DNA of 64,000 nucleotides, from NCBI GenBank assembly GCA_040391865.1, contig JBEBWZ010000001.1, forward strand, positions 1 through 64,000, written 5' to 3'. A program made the translations under genes and the position numbers. This document shows positions 29,618 through 39,373 of this stretch, one piece after another. Under the pieces are notes generated by a model. The model saw only the letters and a list, made by a program, of their open reading frames with translations. It was not told the origin of the DNA and made no database searches. This stretch comes from Solimonas sp040391865 (GTDB lineage Bacteria > Pseudomonadota > Gammaproteobacteria > Nevskiales > Nevskiaceae). Every line of letters starts with the position of its first letter. Position 1 is the first letter of the stretch.

Positions 29618-31069
29618 TTACTGGGTCTTGATCATCACGTCGAGCATCTTGCGCTTGAAGTTGGTGTACGGCGGGAACAGGGTGCGCGCGATCATGAACC
29701 GCGTGCGGATCACCGCACGTTCGTGCGAGAAAGCCTTGAAGCCGTAGAGACCATGCGCGCTGCCGATGCCGGAATTGTTGACGCCGCCGAACGGCAGATT
29801 GCCGTGGGCGTACTGCACCACGCAGTGATTGATGCAGGTGCCGCCGGCGCTAGTGCGCTTTAGCGCCTTGTCGATGGTGGCTTCGTCCTTGCTCCAGATA
29901 TAGAGCGCCAGCGGTTTGGGCTGGGCGTTGATCTCGGCGATCACCTGATCGAGATCGGTGTACGCCACCAGCGGCAGCAGCGGCCCGAAGATTTCCTCGC
30001 TCTGGATGCGCGCATCCGCGGGGATGTTGTCGAGCAGCGTCGGCTGAACGAAGCAGTCCTGCTCGCTGGCTTCGCCGCCGCAGAGGATACGTGCGCCGCG
30101 TTGCTTGGCGTCCTGCAGCAGGCCGTTGATGCGCTTGGTGTGGCGCTCGTTGACCACGCGCGCAAGATTCGGTGACTCCAGCTGCTGCTGCAGGGTGTCG
30201 CCGTAGCACTCCTTGATCACGGCAATGCATTCCTGCGCGAACGCATCCTTGATCGAGGCGTGGACATAGACATAGTCCGGGGCGATGCAGGTCTGGCCGT
30301 TGTTGGTGTACTTGCCCCACATCAGCGTGCGCGCCGCCATTTTCAGGTCGGCGGTGCCGTCGATGATGGTGGGCGATTTGCCGCCCAGTTCCAGGGTCAC
30401 CGAGGTCAGGTGCTTGGCGGCGGCGGCCATCACCACCTTGCCGACCGCCGGCGAGCCGGTGAAGAAGATGTGATCGAACGGCAGTTCGAGCAGGGCCGAG
30501 GACACGGCGACATCGCCTTCGAACAGCGCGACCTCATCTTCGGAGAAAGTCTCCTTGATGATCTTGGCCATCAGTGCCGACAGGTGCGGCGTCATTTCCG
30601 AGGGCTTGATGATCGCGGTGTTGCCGGCGGCGATGCACGACACCAGCGGTCCGAAGGCCAGATTGACGTTGTAGTTCCACGGCGAAACGATCAGGCAGCG
30701 GCCCTTGGGTTCGTATTGCACCCAGGACTTCAGGCCAATGGTCAGGCTGGTGGGCCAGACCCCTTTCGGTTTCATCCAGCCTTTCAGCGCGCGGATCGCG
30801 TGCTTGGCTTCGGAGATCACCGGCAGCACTTCCGCGAGATCGACTTCCGCTGGCGGCTTGCGGAAATCCTGGTAGGCGGCGTCGTGTATCGCCTGGCGGT
30901 GCGCCAGTACCGCGTCATGCAGCTTGCGGATCTTGGTGATGCGCTCGGCGGCGGTTGAGGTGCGCAGGCGGATCGCGGTTTCGCGCTGGCGCTCGAAGAC
31001 CCGTTTGATGTCCGATTCGGACGCGTTGCCGCTTGCAGCGCCAGGCAGATAGGAAACGACCGTACTCAT
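29618..31069 (-). CDS. Aldehyde dehydrogenase (class 3, fatty or aromatic aldehyde type)
   Basis: A 483-residue NAD(P)-dependent aldehyde dehydrogenase of the ALDH3/coniferyl-aldehyde branch, oxidising long-chain or aromatic aldehydes to acids. Visible motifs are SPWNYNVNLAFGPLV (cofactor site), FFTGSPAVGKVV, LELGGKSP (general base Glu) and NNGQTCIAPDYV (catalytic Cys). The ATG at 31069 is favoured by the family start; upstream frames are not conserved-looking. It is divergent from a wax-ester synthase gene with 190 bases between the starts, which suggests joint control of aldehyde, alcohol and wax metabolism. Confidence 0.92.
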   Translation of the reverse strand: MSTVVSYLPGAASGNASESDIKRVFERQRETAIRLRTSTAAERITKIRKLHDAVLAHRQAIHDAAYQDFRKPPAEVDLAEVLPVISEAKHAIRALKGWMKPKGVWPTSLTIGLKSWVQYEPKGRCLIVSPWNYNVNLAFGPLVSCIAAGNTAIIKPSEMTPHLSALMAKIIKETFSEDEVALFEGDVAVSSALLELPFDHIFFTGSPAVGKVVMAAAAKHLTSVTLELGGKSPTIIDGTADLKMAARTLMWGKYTNNGQTCIAPDYVYVHASIKDAFAQECIAVIKECYGDTLQQQLESPNLARVVNERHTKRINGLLQDAKQRGARILCGGEASEQDCFVQPTLLDNIPADARIQSEEIFGPLLPLVAYTDLDQVIAEINAQPKPLALYIWSKDEATIDKALKRTSAGGTCINHCVVQYAHGNLPFGGVNNSGIGSAHGLYGFKAFSHERAVIRTRFMIARTLFPPYTNFKRKMLDVMIKTQ

Positions 31070-31259
31070 GAGTCTCTCCGGGTGTCTTGAGGGCGGTCCG
31101 CCGTTCCCCCCGGGAGGCCGTCCTGATTGGAATAAAGGCTGATTGATCGACTGTTCAAGTATAGGCGCAAGCCGGAAGCCGCCACCACCGCGCCAGAACC
31201 CGGTTTGTGGCCCTGTCGTGGCTGTGGTCTGATTGCGCCACAACGACAAGGGGATGAGG

Positions 31260-32663
31260 ATGAAGCGCCTGACGCCAATGGATGCAGCGTGGCTGTACGT
31301 CGACAGCAACGATACGCCGATGCATGTTGGCAGCTTGACCATTTTTTCTTTGCCGAAGTCGGCTTCCGGCGACTTCCTGCAGAAACTGTTCACCCATATG
31401 CGCGAGGCGCGGACCTTCGCCGCGCCGTTCAACCTCAAGTTGCGTTCGCCGAAGCTGAAGTCGGTGCTGCCGGGCTGGGTCGAGGACCGTCGCATCGATC
31501 TCGATTACCACCTGCGCCATTCGGCCCTGCCCAAACCCGGCGGCGAGCGCGAGCTGGGGCAGCTGATCCAGCGCCTGCATTCGCACCCGATGGATTTCAA
31601 TCGGCCCTTGTGGGAATGCACGGTGATCGAAGGGTTGGAGAACAACCGCTTCGCGCTGTACATGAAGATGCACCATTCGCTGGTCGATGGGGTTGGCGGG
31701 ATGCGGATGCTGGCGCGGATGCTGTCGAGCAATCCGCGCGCACGCCATCTGCCGCCGCCCTGGACGCAAGGCTACGGCCCGCGCAAGCCGCAGCCGGCGG
31801 ATCAGGATGGCGTCGAGACGCCGCTGCAGAAACTGTGGAGCGCGGCAGGCGAACAGGCGCGGACCGCGCCGAGCCTGGCCAGGGCGTTCTCGGATACCTT
31901 CAAGCAGGCGATCAGTCGGGAGCAGCCCGATTGGGCGACGCCGTTCGAAGGGCCCAAATCGATCCTGAACAGCCGGGTGTCGGGGCAGCGACGCTTCGCC
32001 ACCCAGCACTACCCGCTGGCGCGGATCAAGCGCGTGGCGAAGAAAGCCGACGTGTCGATCAACGACGTGTTCTTGAGCCTGTGCGCCACGGCGATGCGGC
32101 GCTATCTGGAAGAGATCAATGCGCTGCCGGAAAAGCCGCTGACCGCCGGCGTGCCGGTCTCCGTGCGGCCTGCCGATGACGATCAGGCCGCCAACGCGAT
32201 CAGCTTCATCATCGCCAACCTGAACACCGACATTGCCGATCCGGTCGAACGCCTGCGGGCGATTCATGCCTCCGCACTGGCGGCCAAGGCGCATCTGCAG
32301 GAGCTGCCGAAAGCGGCGATGGCCAACTACACCATACTGTTCATGGCGCCGTTCATCCTGCAATTGCTGACTGGCCTTGGCGGCAAGGGCCGGCCGATGT
32401 TCAACGTCACCATCTCCAATGTGCCGGGACCGGCCGAAGCGCTGTACTTCAATGGTGCGCGGCTGGAGCAGATGTACCCGGTCTCACTGCTGTCGCACGG
32501 GCAGGCGCTGAACATCACCGTGGTCAGCTACAACGGCCAGTTCAACGTCGGCCTCACCGGCTGCCGCGACACCCTGCCGCATATGCAGCGCCTGGCGGTC
32601 TACATGGGCGAAGCGCTGGAGGAGCTGGAAACGGTGTTGGGGGTTGCCGCGGCGACGGGCTGA
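31260..32663 (+). CDS. Wax ester synthase / acyl-CoA:diacylglycerol acyltransferase
   Basis: A 467-residue WS/DGAT enzyme that makes wax esters or triacylglycerol for storage inclusions. The condensation active site HHSLVDG (residues 138-144, HHxxxDG) is intact. The start MKRLTPMDAAWLYVDS...PMHVG is typical for the family, which supports the ATG at 31260; ATG 31254 and TTG 31233 are possible but less likely. The C-terminal half (ISNVPGPAEALYFNGARLEQMYPVS) is also characteristic. A storage-lipid lifestyle fits the acyltransferase and aldehyde dehydrogenase genes nearby. Confidence 0.93.
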   Translation: MKRLTPMDAAWLYVDSNDTPMHVGSLTIFSLPKSASGDFLQKLFTHMREARTFAAPFNLKLRSPKLKSVLPGWVEDRRIDLDYHLRHSALPKPGGERELGQLIQRLHSHPMDFNRPLWECTVIEGLENNRFALYMKMHHSLVDGVGGMRMLARMLSSNPRARHLPPPWTQGYGPRKPQPADQDGVETPLQKLWSAAGEQARTAPSLARAFSDTFKQAISREQPDWATPFEGPKSILNSRVSGQRRFATQHYPLARIKRVAKKADVSINDVFLSLCATAMRRYLEEINALPEKPLTAGVPVSVRPADDDQAANAISFIIANLNTDIADPVERLRAIHASALAAKAHLQELPKAAMANYTILFMAPFILQLLTGLGGKGRPMFNVTISNVPGPAEALYFNGARLEQMYPVSLLSHGQALNITVVSYNGQFNVGLTGCRDTLPHMQRLAVYMGEALEELETVLGVAAATG

Positions 32664-32669
32664 GCGCAG

Positions 32670-32690
32670 CGAGTGTCCAGCGGACACTCG
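32670..32690. terminator. Hairpin between convergent wax synthase and ParM-like genes
   Basis: A perfect 9-bp stem (CGAGTGTCC/GGACACTCG) with loop AGC lies between the two convergent stops. It has no T-run but is well placed to separate the transcripts. Confidence 0.5.
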
Positions 32691-32703
32691 CCAGACCGCA
32701 GCC

Positions 32704-33717
32704 TTATGCGCCCCAGAGGTGCGTGCCGTACTTCCAGTAGCCGTGGACGTTGTTGAGGCGCGCGTCCTGGTCGGCGGGCATCGGCAGCACTTCCCCTTCG
32801 AGCTGGGCCTGCAGGAACGGCGCGAGGGTGGCGCCGCCGCCGCCGGAGATGACGATGGCATCCAGGTCCCAGTCGTCGGCCCACAGGCGATTGGCTTCCT
32901 GGGCGACGCGTGCGGCCAGCTGCTGGAACGCCGCTTGGACCACGGTGGTCAGGTCGTAGCGCTTGCCCTTGATCTTGATGGTGCCCTTGCTGACACCTTC
33001 ATACAGGCGGTACAGCTCGATGCTGACGCCGCTCTTTTCCTGCAGGTAGTTGGCGATCGCGGTATAGGCCAGCGAGATCCCGGAATCGGTCGAGGCGCTG
33101 CCGCGTTCCGAATAGCGGGTCTTGTCGCTGATGGTGTAGTCGGCGGTGCGGAAGCCGATATCGATGATGCCGATCTTCTCAGAGATGAAGCGCTGACTGG
33201 CTGGCTTGCCGATGTCGTTGAGCATCAGATTGAACATCGAGCCGAACGGCTGCGGCACCACGCGCACCTTCTCGATATAGATGACCTTGTCTTCGCGCTC
33301 GCCGCTGCCGGGCTTGAGCACGGTGACGTTGTGGCGATTCTGCAGCAGCGTGGTCAGGGCATCCTTGTGCTTGCGGAAGAAGCTGACCGGCAGCCCGGTG
33401 ACCAGACGCACCGGGTCGCCGTTGTCGGCGAACGGTGCCAGCGCAGCCAGCGCCAGGGTCTTGGCGTACTGCGCCAGGAACTGGGTCTGGTCGAGGGTGA
33501 AGCCGCGACCGCGCGAATGCTGCTCGGCCATCTCGCCGATGAACCAGCCCTTGTCGTCGAGAATGATGTGGCGCGGAAACGAGGCGGGTGCCGGCATCAG
33601 GCTTTCGCCGAACTGCACTTCGTTGGCCTCGCCGACCACCGATTTGAAGATCTGGAATTGTCGCCCGTCGGTGGCCTTGGTGTATCCAAAGCCGATATCT
33701 GCTGCCAGCACCTTCAC
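32704..33717 (-). CDS. ParM/StbA-family actin-like ATPase
   Basis: A 337-residue actin-fold protein like plasmid partition ATPase ParM (StbA). Actin signatures are present: phosphate-1 DIGFGYTKA at the N-terminus, phosphate-2 IGIIDIGFRTADY near residue 180, and adenosine-binding ISGGGGATL near residue 290. ParM forms filaments that push plasmid copies apart with the adaptor ParR and the site parC. Here the gene stands alone among chromosomal housekeeping genes; no small DNA-binding gene or iteron-like repeats are adjacent. I chose GTG at 33717, with GGGGAG 7 bases upstream, because it places DIGFGYT at the usual distance from the start. Confidence 0.85.
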   Translation of the reverse strand: MKVLAADIGFGYTKATDGRQFQIFKSVVGEANEVQFGESLMPAPASFPRHIILDDKGWFIGEMAEQHSRGRGFTLDQTQFLAQYAKTLALAALAPFADNGDPVRLVTGLPVSFFRKHKDALTTLLQNRHNVTVLKPGSGEREDKVIYIEKVRVVPQPFGSMFNLMLNDIGKPASQRFISEKIGIIDIGFRTADYTISDKTRYSERGSASTDSGISLAYTAIANYLQEKSGVSIELYRLYEGVSKGTIKIKGKRYDLTTVVQAAFQQLAARVAQEANRLWADDWDLDAIVISGGGGATLAPFLQAQLEGEVLPMPADQDARLNNVHGYWKYGTHLWGA

Positions 33718-33883
33718 GGTGTATCTCCCCGGCGCCCGGAACGACGCGTATCCGCGGCTTTCTAGCATGTACGGGGGGCAAAACTCAAAAATACCGCTGC
33801 CGTGCGCGCTTCGGTGTCGCCACCGGATTCCAGCGCGGAGCCCTGCGGCGGCCGCATGCCGCCGCTGATGCGGTGCGGCGGGT

Positions 33884-33889
33884 CTACAA
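33884..33889 (+). promoter_or_regulatory. Likely -10 element of dapF (close to the start codon)
   Basis: TACAAT lies only 7 bases before the dapF ATG at 33897. A transcript starting the usual 6-8 bases downstream would begin at or next to the ATG, which points to a leaderless message. No Shine-Dalgarno sequence is seen. Confidence 0.45.
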
Positions 33890-33896
33890 TAGCCGG

Positions 33897-34736
33897 ATGA
33901 AACTGCAGTTCACCAAGATGCATGGCGCCGGCAACGACTTTGTCGTGATCGACGCGACCCGGCAGCCCTTCCGGCCGACGCCCGGATTGTTGCAGCGCCT
34001 CACCGACCGCCGTTTTGGCGTGGGTTGCGATCAGGTGCTGGTGGTGGAGCCGCCGTCGTCCGCCGATGTCGATTTCGATTACCGCATCTTCAATGCCGAT
34101 GGCAGCGAAGTCGGGCAGTGCGGCAACGGTTCGCGGGCGCTGGCGCGGTTCGTCCGCGAGAACGGTCTGCTGGTGCGCGACGTGATCCGGGTGCGCACCC
34201 GCACCAGCGTGCTCGAACTGCGCCACGCGCAGGATCACCTGTATACCGTGGACATGGGTCAGCCGCGGCTGGAGCCGTCCGATATTCCGTTCACCGCGCG
34301 TGCCCGGGCGCTGCGCTATGCCTTGACGCTGGAAGGTAGTGCGGCGGTCGAGATCGGCGCGGTCAGCATGGGCAATCCGCATGCGGTGCTGCGGGTCGAT
34401 GAGGTCGACAGCGCGGCGGTGGCCGAGATCGGACAGCAGCTGCAGCGGCATCCGGCGTTCCCGCAGCAGGTCAATGTCGGGTTCATGCAGGTCGAGGCGC
34501 GGGATCGCATCCGCCTGCGGGTGTACGAGCGCGGCGCCGGCGAGACCCTGGCCTGCGGCAGCGGCGCCTGCGCGGCAGTGGTCGTGGGCCGGCTCTGGGG
34601 TCTGCTCGACGAGCGGGTCGAGGTCGAGGTTCGCGGTGGTCTGCTGACCATCGAATGGGGCGGCGAGGGACAGTCGGTGCGGATGACCGGGCCGGCCGAA
34701 ACGGTTTATCGGGGAGAGATAGAGTGGCCGAACTGA
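33897..34736 (+). CDS. dapF: Diaminopimelate epimerase
   Basis: DapF (279 aa) interconverts LL- and meso-diaminopimelate for lysine and peptidoglycan synthesis, using two cysteines as acid and base. Both are present: Cys75 in GQCGNGSRA and Cys220 in ETLACGSGACA. The N-terminal MKLQFTKMHGAGNDFVVID is the family start and fixes the ATG at 33897. It heads the conserved dapF-DUF484-xerC operon; the next start lies inside its 3' end. Confidence 0.98.
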   Translation: MKLQFTKMHGAGNDFVVIDATRQPFRPTPGLLQRLTDRRFGVGCDQVLVVEPPSSADVDFDYRIFNADGSEVGQCGNGSRALARFVRENGLLVRDVIRVRTRTSVLELRHAQDHLYTVDMGQPRLEPSDIPFTARARALRYALTLEGSAAVEIGAVSMGNPHAVLRVDEVDSAAVAEIGQQLQRHPAFPQQVNVGFMQVEARDRIRLRVYERGAGETLACGSGACAAVVVGRLWGLLDERVEVEVRGGLLTIEWGGEGQSVRMTGPAETVYRGEIEWPN

Positions 34737-35431
34737 GTGCCAGCAAGGAAGAGAATGCTGCCGTGCCGAAGCTCAATGAGCGTGAGGTGGTGGCGTACCT
34801 GAAGGCGCACGCGGATTTTCTGGGGCGCCATCCGGATCTGCTGGAGGCGATCGAGCTGAAGCATCGCAGCGGCTCGGCGGTGTCATTGATCGAAAAGCAG
34901 GTCGACATGCTGCGCGCCAAGAACCAGCGGCTGGAGGACCGGCTGACGCGTTTGCTGGATGCCGCGCGCGACAATGAGAAGCGCGCTGACAACGTGCATC
35001 GTCTGGCGCGGACCCTGATTCGCGCGCCGTCGCTGGCCGGCGTGGTCGCCGGGCTGGCGAAGTGCATGCGTGAGGACTTCAGCATCGACGAGACGGTCAT
35101 CGGCATCGCTTCGGTGCATCTGAAGCGCCATGACATCGAGGGCCTGATCGCCGTCGAGCCCGAGGGGCGGCTGGCGCGCGGCTTCGAGAACTTCTTCCGC
35201 ACCCGATTGATCGAATGCGGCCCGATCTCGGCGGACAAGGCGCAACTGCTGTTCCCGAAGGCCACGGAACTGCCGCAATCGGCTGCGATCGTGCCTCTGG
35301 AGAAGGAAAAGAGCCTGGGTCTGCTGGCACTGGGCTCGCGCGATCCGGAACGGTTCCAGCCGCGGCAGGGCAAGCTGTTCCTGGAGCTGACCGCGGAGCT
35401 GGTGGCGGCTGCGGTGCGGTCGCGGATCTGA
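34724..35431 (+). CDS. DUF484 family protein
   Basis: A 235-residue protein of the DUF484 family, found between dapF and xerC in many gammaproteobacteria. It has an N-terminal helical part (EVVAYLKAHADFLGRHPDLL), a coiled stretch (residues about 50-80, IEKQVDMLRAKNQRLEDRLTRLL) and a GAF-like C-terminal domain. Biochemical role is unknown. The GTG at 34724 has a GGGGAGAG site and overlaps the dapF stop by 13 bases, so the genes are translationally coupled. Confidence 0.9.
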   Translation: MAELSASKEENAAVPKLNEREVVAYLKAHADFLGRHPDLLEAIELKHRSGSAVSLIEKQVDMLRAKNQRLEDRLTRLLDAARDNEKRADNVHRLARTLIRAPSLAGVVAGLAKCMREDFSIDETVIGIASVHLKRHDIEGLIAVEPEGRLARGFENFFRTRLIECGPISADKAQLLFPKATELPQSAAIVPLEKEKSLGLLALGSRDPERFQPRQGKLFLELTAELVAAAVRSRI

Positions 35432-35442
35432 GACGCCGGCCC

Positions 35443-36375
35443 GTGACTGCCGCGCAGCCGATCGAGCCGCCGGCGTTCTTCGAGCCGCTGATCGCGGAAT
35501 ATCTCGACTATCTGACGCGGGAGCGGCGCTATTCGCCGCACACCCGGCTGGCCAGCGCCAGTGATCTGGCGCAATTCGCCGAGTACTGCGGCAAGGCGCG
35601 GATCACGGCGCTGCAGCAGGTCGACAGCCATCTGGTGCGTGCCTGGATCAGCAGCCAGCACCGTGCCGGACGTGAGCCGGTCAGCCTGCACCGCTACCTC
35701 TCGACGCTGCGCAGCTTTCTGCGTCTGCAACTGCGCAAGGGCCGGCTGACGGCGAACCCGGCCCAGGCGGTACGCGCGCCAAAGCTGCGCCGCAGCCTGC
35801 CGCAGGTGATCGCGGCGGAGCCGCTGGGGCAGGCGCTCGATCAGCTGCCGGAGGACGAACTGGGCATCCGTGACCGGGCCATGGTCGAGTTGTTCTATTC
35901 GGCCGGGCTGCGCCTTGCGGAGTTGCAGACCCTGGATATCGACGCGATCGCGGACGGTCATGAGCTGCGGGTGACCGGCAAGGGCGACAAGCAGCGGGTG
36001 GTGATGATCGGGCGTCAGGCACGCTCGGCGCTGGCCGCCTGGGTGCAATTGCGTGGTCAGTACGCCAAGGCTGACGAAGCCGCTCTTTTTGTATCGAAAC
36101 GTGGCGATCGCCTGTCGCGCACCAGCATAGGGCAGCGGCTCAAGACTTGGGCGCAACAGGCAAATTTGGGCGTGCCTCTGCATCCGCACCGATTACGCCA
36201 CTCTTTTGCCACTCATCTGCTTGAAAACAGTGGCGATCTGCGAGCCGTGCAAGAGCTTTTGGGGCACGCGCATCTGTCCACCACCCAGATCTACACCCAC
36301 CTCGACTGGCAGCGACTGGCGAGCGTTTACGATCAGGCGCATCCGCGTGCGAAACGCAAGAAAAATAGTGCTTGA
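35443..36375 (+). CDS. xerC: Tyrosine recombinase XerC
   Basis: XerC (310 aa) works with XerD at dif to resolve chromosome dimers. Catalytic residues are in SAGLRLAELQTL (Arg), TGKGDKQR (Lys), HPHRLRHSFATHLL (His, Arg), LLGHAHLSTTQIYTH (His, Tyr). There is no integron-type extra domain, which separates it from intI at 16822. GTG at 35443 follows DUF484 by 11 bases. The operon context (dapF-DUF484-xerC) supports XerC over XerD. Confidence 0.95.
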   Translation: MTAAQPIEPPAFFEPLIAEYLDYLTRERRYSPHTRLASASDLAQFAEYCGKARITALQQVDSHLVRAWISSQHRAGREPVSLHRYLSTLRSFLRLQLRKGRLTANPAQAVRAPKLRRSLPQVIAAEPLGQALDQLPEDELGIRDRAMVELFYSAGLRLAELQTLDIDAIADGHELRVTGKGDKQRVVMIGRQARSALAAWVQLRGQYAKADEAALFVSKRGDRLSRTSIGQRLKTWAQQANLGVPLHPHRLRHSFATHLLENSGDLRAVQELLGHAHLSTTQIYTHLDWQRLASVYDQAHPRAKRKKNSA

Positions 36376-36508
36376 GCGTCTTTGTGCGACGCAAAAAAAG
36401 CTGTATCATCGTCCGCCTTATCGGGCCCCCTGCACCGCCACAATGGCGCTCGATAATCGAGTTATTGCCTGCATTTCCTGTCCGATACGAATCCTTGGGA
36501 GTTTTCAA

Positions 36509-36856
36509 ATGAAGCGCAATCTGTTTGCTGCGATGGGTCTGGCCGCTGTTCTCGTTCTCTCCGCTTGCGGCAAGAAGGAAGACGCCGCTGCTGTTGAAGC
36601 CGCGCCGGCGCCGGTCGCTGAAGAAGTGGCACCGGTGGCTGACCAGCAGGCTGCCGATGCAGCGGTTGCTGCACAGGCCTGCACGCAGGATTGCGGCGAA
36701 GGCGTCAGCGCCACGATTCAGTGCGCTGCCGGCGAAACCGCCGTTTGCGACTGCGCCGCCGAGCCGAAGGCCAAGTGCGAGCCGGCTGCTGCGCCGGTCG
36801 CTGAAGAAGGCGCCCCGGCTGTCGAAGCTGCACCCGAAGCCGCTCCGGTACAGTAA
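36509..36856 (+). CDS. Small Ala/Glu-rich lipoprotein
   Basis: A 115-residue predicted lipoprotein with the signal MKRNLFAAMGLAAVLVLSAC (lipobox LSAC, Cys20). The mature part begins GKKED and is made mostly of Ala, Pro, Glu and Val, with a central segment containing six cysteines (QACTQDCGEGV, IQCAAGETAVCDCAAEPKAKC), so a small disulfide-bonded core is likely between low-complexity arms. No function is known. A -10-like TATCAT lies near 36402 and a strong terminator follows, so it is a single-gene transcript, probably well expressed. Confidence 0.75.
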   Translation: MKRNLFAAMGLAAVLVLSACGKKEDAAAVEAAPAPVAEEVAPVADQQAADAAVAAQACTQDCGEGVSATIQCAAGETAVCDCAAEPKAKCEPAAAPVAEEGAPAVEAAPEAAPVQ

Positions 36857-36876
36857 ACCGCTGCTGCTGTTGCAGG

Positions 36877-36902
36877 AAAAGGCGCCGCAAGGCGCCTTTT
36901 CC
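36877..36902 (+). terminator. Terminator after the small lipoprotein gene
   Basis: AAAAGGCGCC, loop GCAA, GGCGCCTTTT: a perfect 10-bp hairpin flanked by A and T runs, so it can act on both strands. Confidence 0.9.
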
Positions 36903-36985
36903 ATTGGTGTCGCAGGCAGTCCCTGGCTTGAATCTGTTGCCGGTCGTCCCCACGATCCTGTTCCAACCCGCAATTCGGTTCAGTC

Positions 36986-37524
<539 letters not shown>

Positions 37525-37528
<4 letters not shown>

Positions 37529-38886
37529 ACGACGTCAACCCGAGCACGGTGCCGACCATGACACCGCGTGAAATCGTCCAGGAACTGGACCGCCACATCG
37601 TCGGCCAGAAAGACGCCAAGCGGGCAGTGGCCATCGCATTGCGCAACCGCTGGCGCCGCGGCCAGGTCGAAGGACCGATGCGTGCCGAGATTCACCCCAA
37701 GAACATTCTGATGATCGGCCCGACCGGTGTCGGCAAGACCGAGATTGCACGGCGCCTGGCGAAGCTGGCGAATGCGCCGTTCGTGAAGATCGAAGCGACC
37801 AAGTTCACCGAAGTGGGCTATGTCGGCAAGGACGTCGACACCATCGTGCGCGACCTGGTCGATGTCGCGGTCAAGATGCGCCGCGAGCAGGCAACCCGCA
37901 GCGTGCGCGACCGCGCCGAGCTGGCGGCCGAAGATCGGGTGCTCGACGTGCTGCTGCCGTCGCCCAAGGATTTTGGCGAAGCCAGTCCGCAGCGCCAGCA
38001 GGAAAGCGGCGCTGCGCGTCAGGTATTCCGCAAGCAATTGCGGGAAGGCAAGCTCGACGACAAGGAAATCGAACTGAAGCTGTCGACTCCCGGTGCGGCC
38101 GGTGTGCAACTGATGGGGCCGCCGGGCATGGAGGAAATGACCCAGCAGCTGCAGTCGATGTTCGCCAATCTCGGTCAGGGCAACACGCGCACCCGCAAGC
38201 TGAAGATCCGCGATGCCCTGCAGCAGCTGATCGAGGAAGAGGCCGCGAAGCTGGTCGACGAGGAAGCGATCAAGGTCGATGCGCTGAAGAACGCCGAAGA
38301 GAACGGCATCGTGTTTCTCGACGAGATCGACAAGATCTGCAAACGCGGCGAGTACACCGGCGGCGACGTTTCGCGCGAAGGCGTGCAGCGCGACCTGCTG
38401 CCGCTGATCGAGGGCAGCACCGTCAGCACCAAGTACGGCGCGGTGAAAACCGACCACATGCTGTTCATCGCCTCCGGCGCATTCCATCTGACCAAGCCGT
38501 CCGATCTGATTCCGGAACTGCAGGGACGCTTGCCGATCCGGGTCGAGCTCGAGGCCCTCAAGGCGGAGGATTTCCTGCGCATCCTCACCGAGCCCGATTA
38601 CGCGCTGACCGAGCAGTACAAGGCGCTGCTGAAGACCGAAGGCGTCGACCTGCAGTTCAGCGATGACGGCCTGCGCCGCATTGCCGAGACAGCCTGGCAG
38701 GTCAACGAGGGCACCGAGAATATCGGTGCGCGCCGTCTGCATACGGTGATGGAGCGTTTGCTGGACGACGTGGCGTTCGACGCCCCGGATCGGGCCGGCT
38801 CGGTGCTGAACATCGATGCGGCCTATGTCGACGGCAAGCTCGGCAAGCTGGCGGCCGATCAGGATCTGAGCCGTTACATCCTGTGA
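37525..38886 (+). CDS. hslU: ATP-dependent protease ATPase subunit HslU
   Basis: HslU (453 aa) is the AAA+ unfoldase that feeds HslV. Walker A is GPTGVGKT (residues 65-72), the pore loop lies in FTEVGYVGKDVDTI, Walker B in NGIVFLDEIDKI, and sensor 2 in TENIGARRLHTVMERLL. The I-domain (about residues 110-240) is Gln-rich. Length is normal. The heat-shock nature of hslVU suggests sigma-32 control but no clear sigma-32 promoter is seen before hslV. Confidence 0.98.
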
Positions 38887-38896
38887 GGTGCGAACC

Positions 38897-39319
38897 GTGA
38901 GCACCGCGGCGCCCTCCGGCATCCGGCTGCACCGCAAGGCGCGGCTGCTGGAGGTGTCGTGGGCCGATGGCACCCGCTTCGAGCTGCCCTGCGAGTACCT
39001 GCGGGTGTATTCGCCCAGTGCCGAGCTGCGCGGACACGGGCTGCTGGAGCCGATGCTGATCGGCGGCACGCGCGAGGTGAATATCAGCCGGGTCGAGCCG
39101 GTGGGCCGCTATGCGGTTCGGCTCGTGTTCGACGATGGACACAGCACCGGGCTCTACACCTGGGAGGTGCTGCACGAGCTTGGGACACGCCACGCCGAGC
39201 ACTGGGCGCGCTACCTGCAGCGTCTCGAAGAGATCGGCATGAGTCGCGACCGCGATGTGGTCAAGCTGGCGGCGCTGGTGCAGCACCATGTGCCGGCGCC
39301 GAAACCGCCGCAGCGCTAA
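38897..39319 (+). CDS. DUF971 family protein
   Basis: A 140-residue protein of the DUF971 family, also found as the N-terminal domain of gamma-butyrobetaine hydroxylases and often encoded beside hslVU or ubiE. The core reads LEVSWADGTRFELPCEYLRVYSP and ends YTWEVLHELG. In other members this domain binds zinc or takes part in FeS-related work; nothing here proves either. GTG at 38897 has a GAGG site at the right distance; GTG 38888 is an alternative. The order hslV-hslU-DUF971-ubiE is common in related bacteria. Confidence 0.85.
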   Translation: MSTAAPSGIRLHRKARLLEVSWADGTRFELPCEYLRVYSPSAELRGHGLLEPMLIGGTREVNISRVEPVGRYAVRLVFDDGHSTGLYTWEVLHELGTRHAEHWARYLQRLEEIGMSRDRDVVKLAALVQHHVPAPKPPQR

Positions 39320-39373
39320 CAGGCCGTCGGTGGCTTGCCGCTACAATGGCGGGGTCTCCAGCGGCCTACAGCC

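Noticed and set aside
34724..36375. xerC as a second mobile-element integrase
   Set aside because: It lies in the conserved dapF-DUF484-xerC operon and lacks the integron insert; it is the housekeeping dimer-resolution recombinase.
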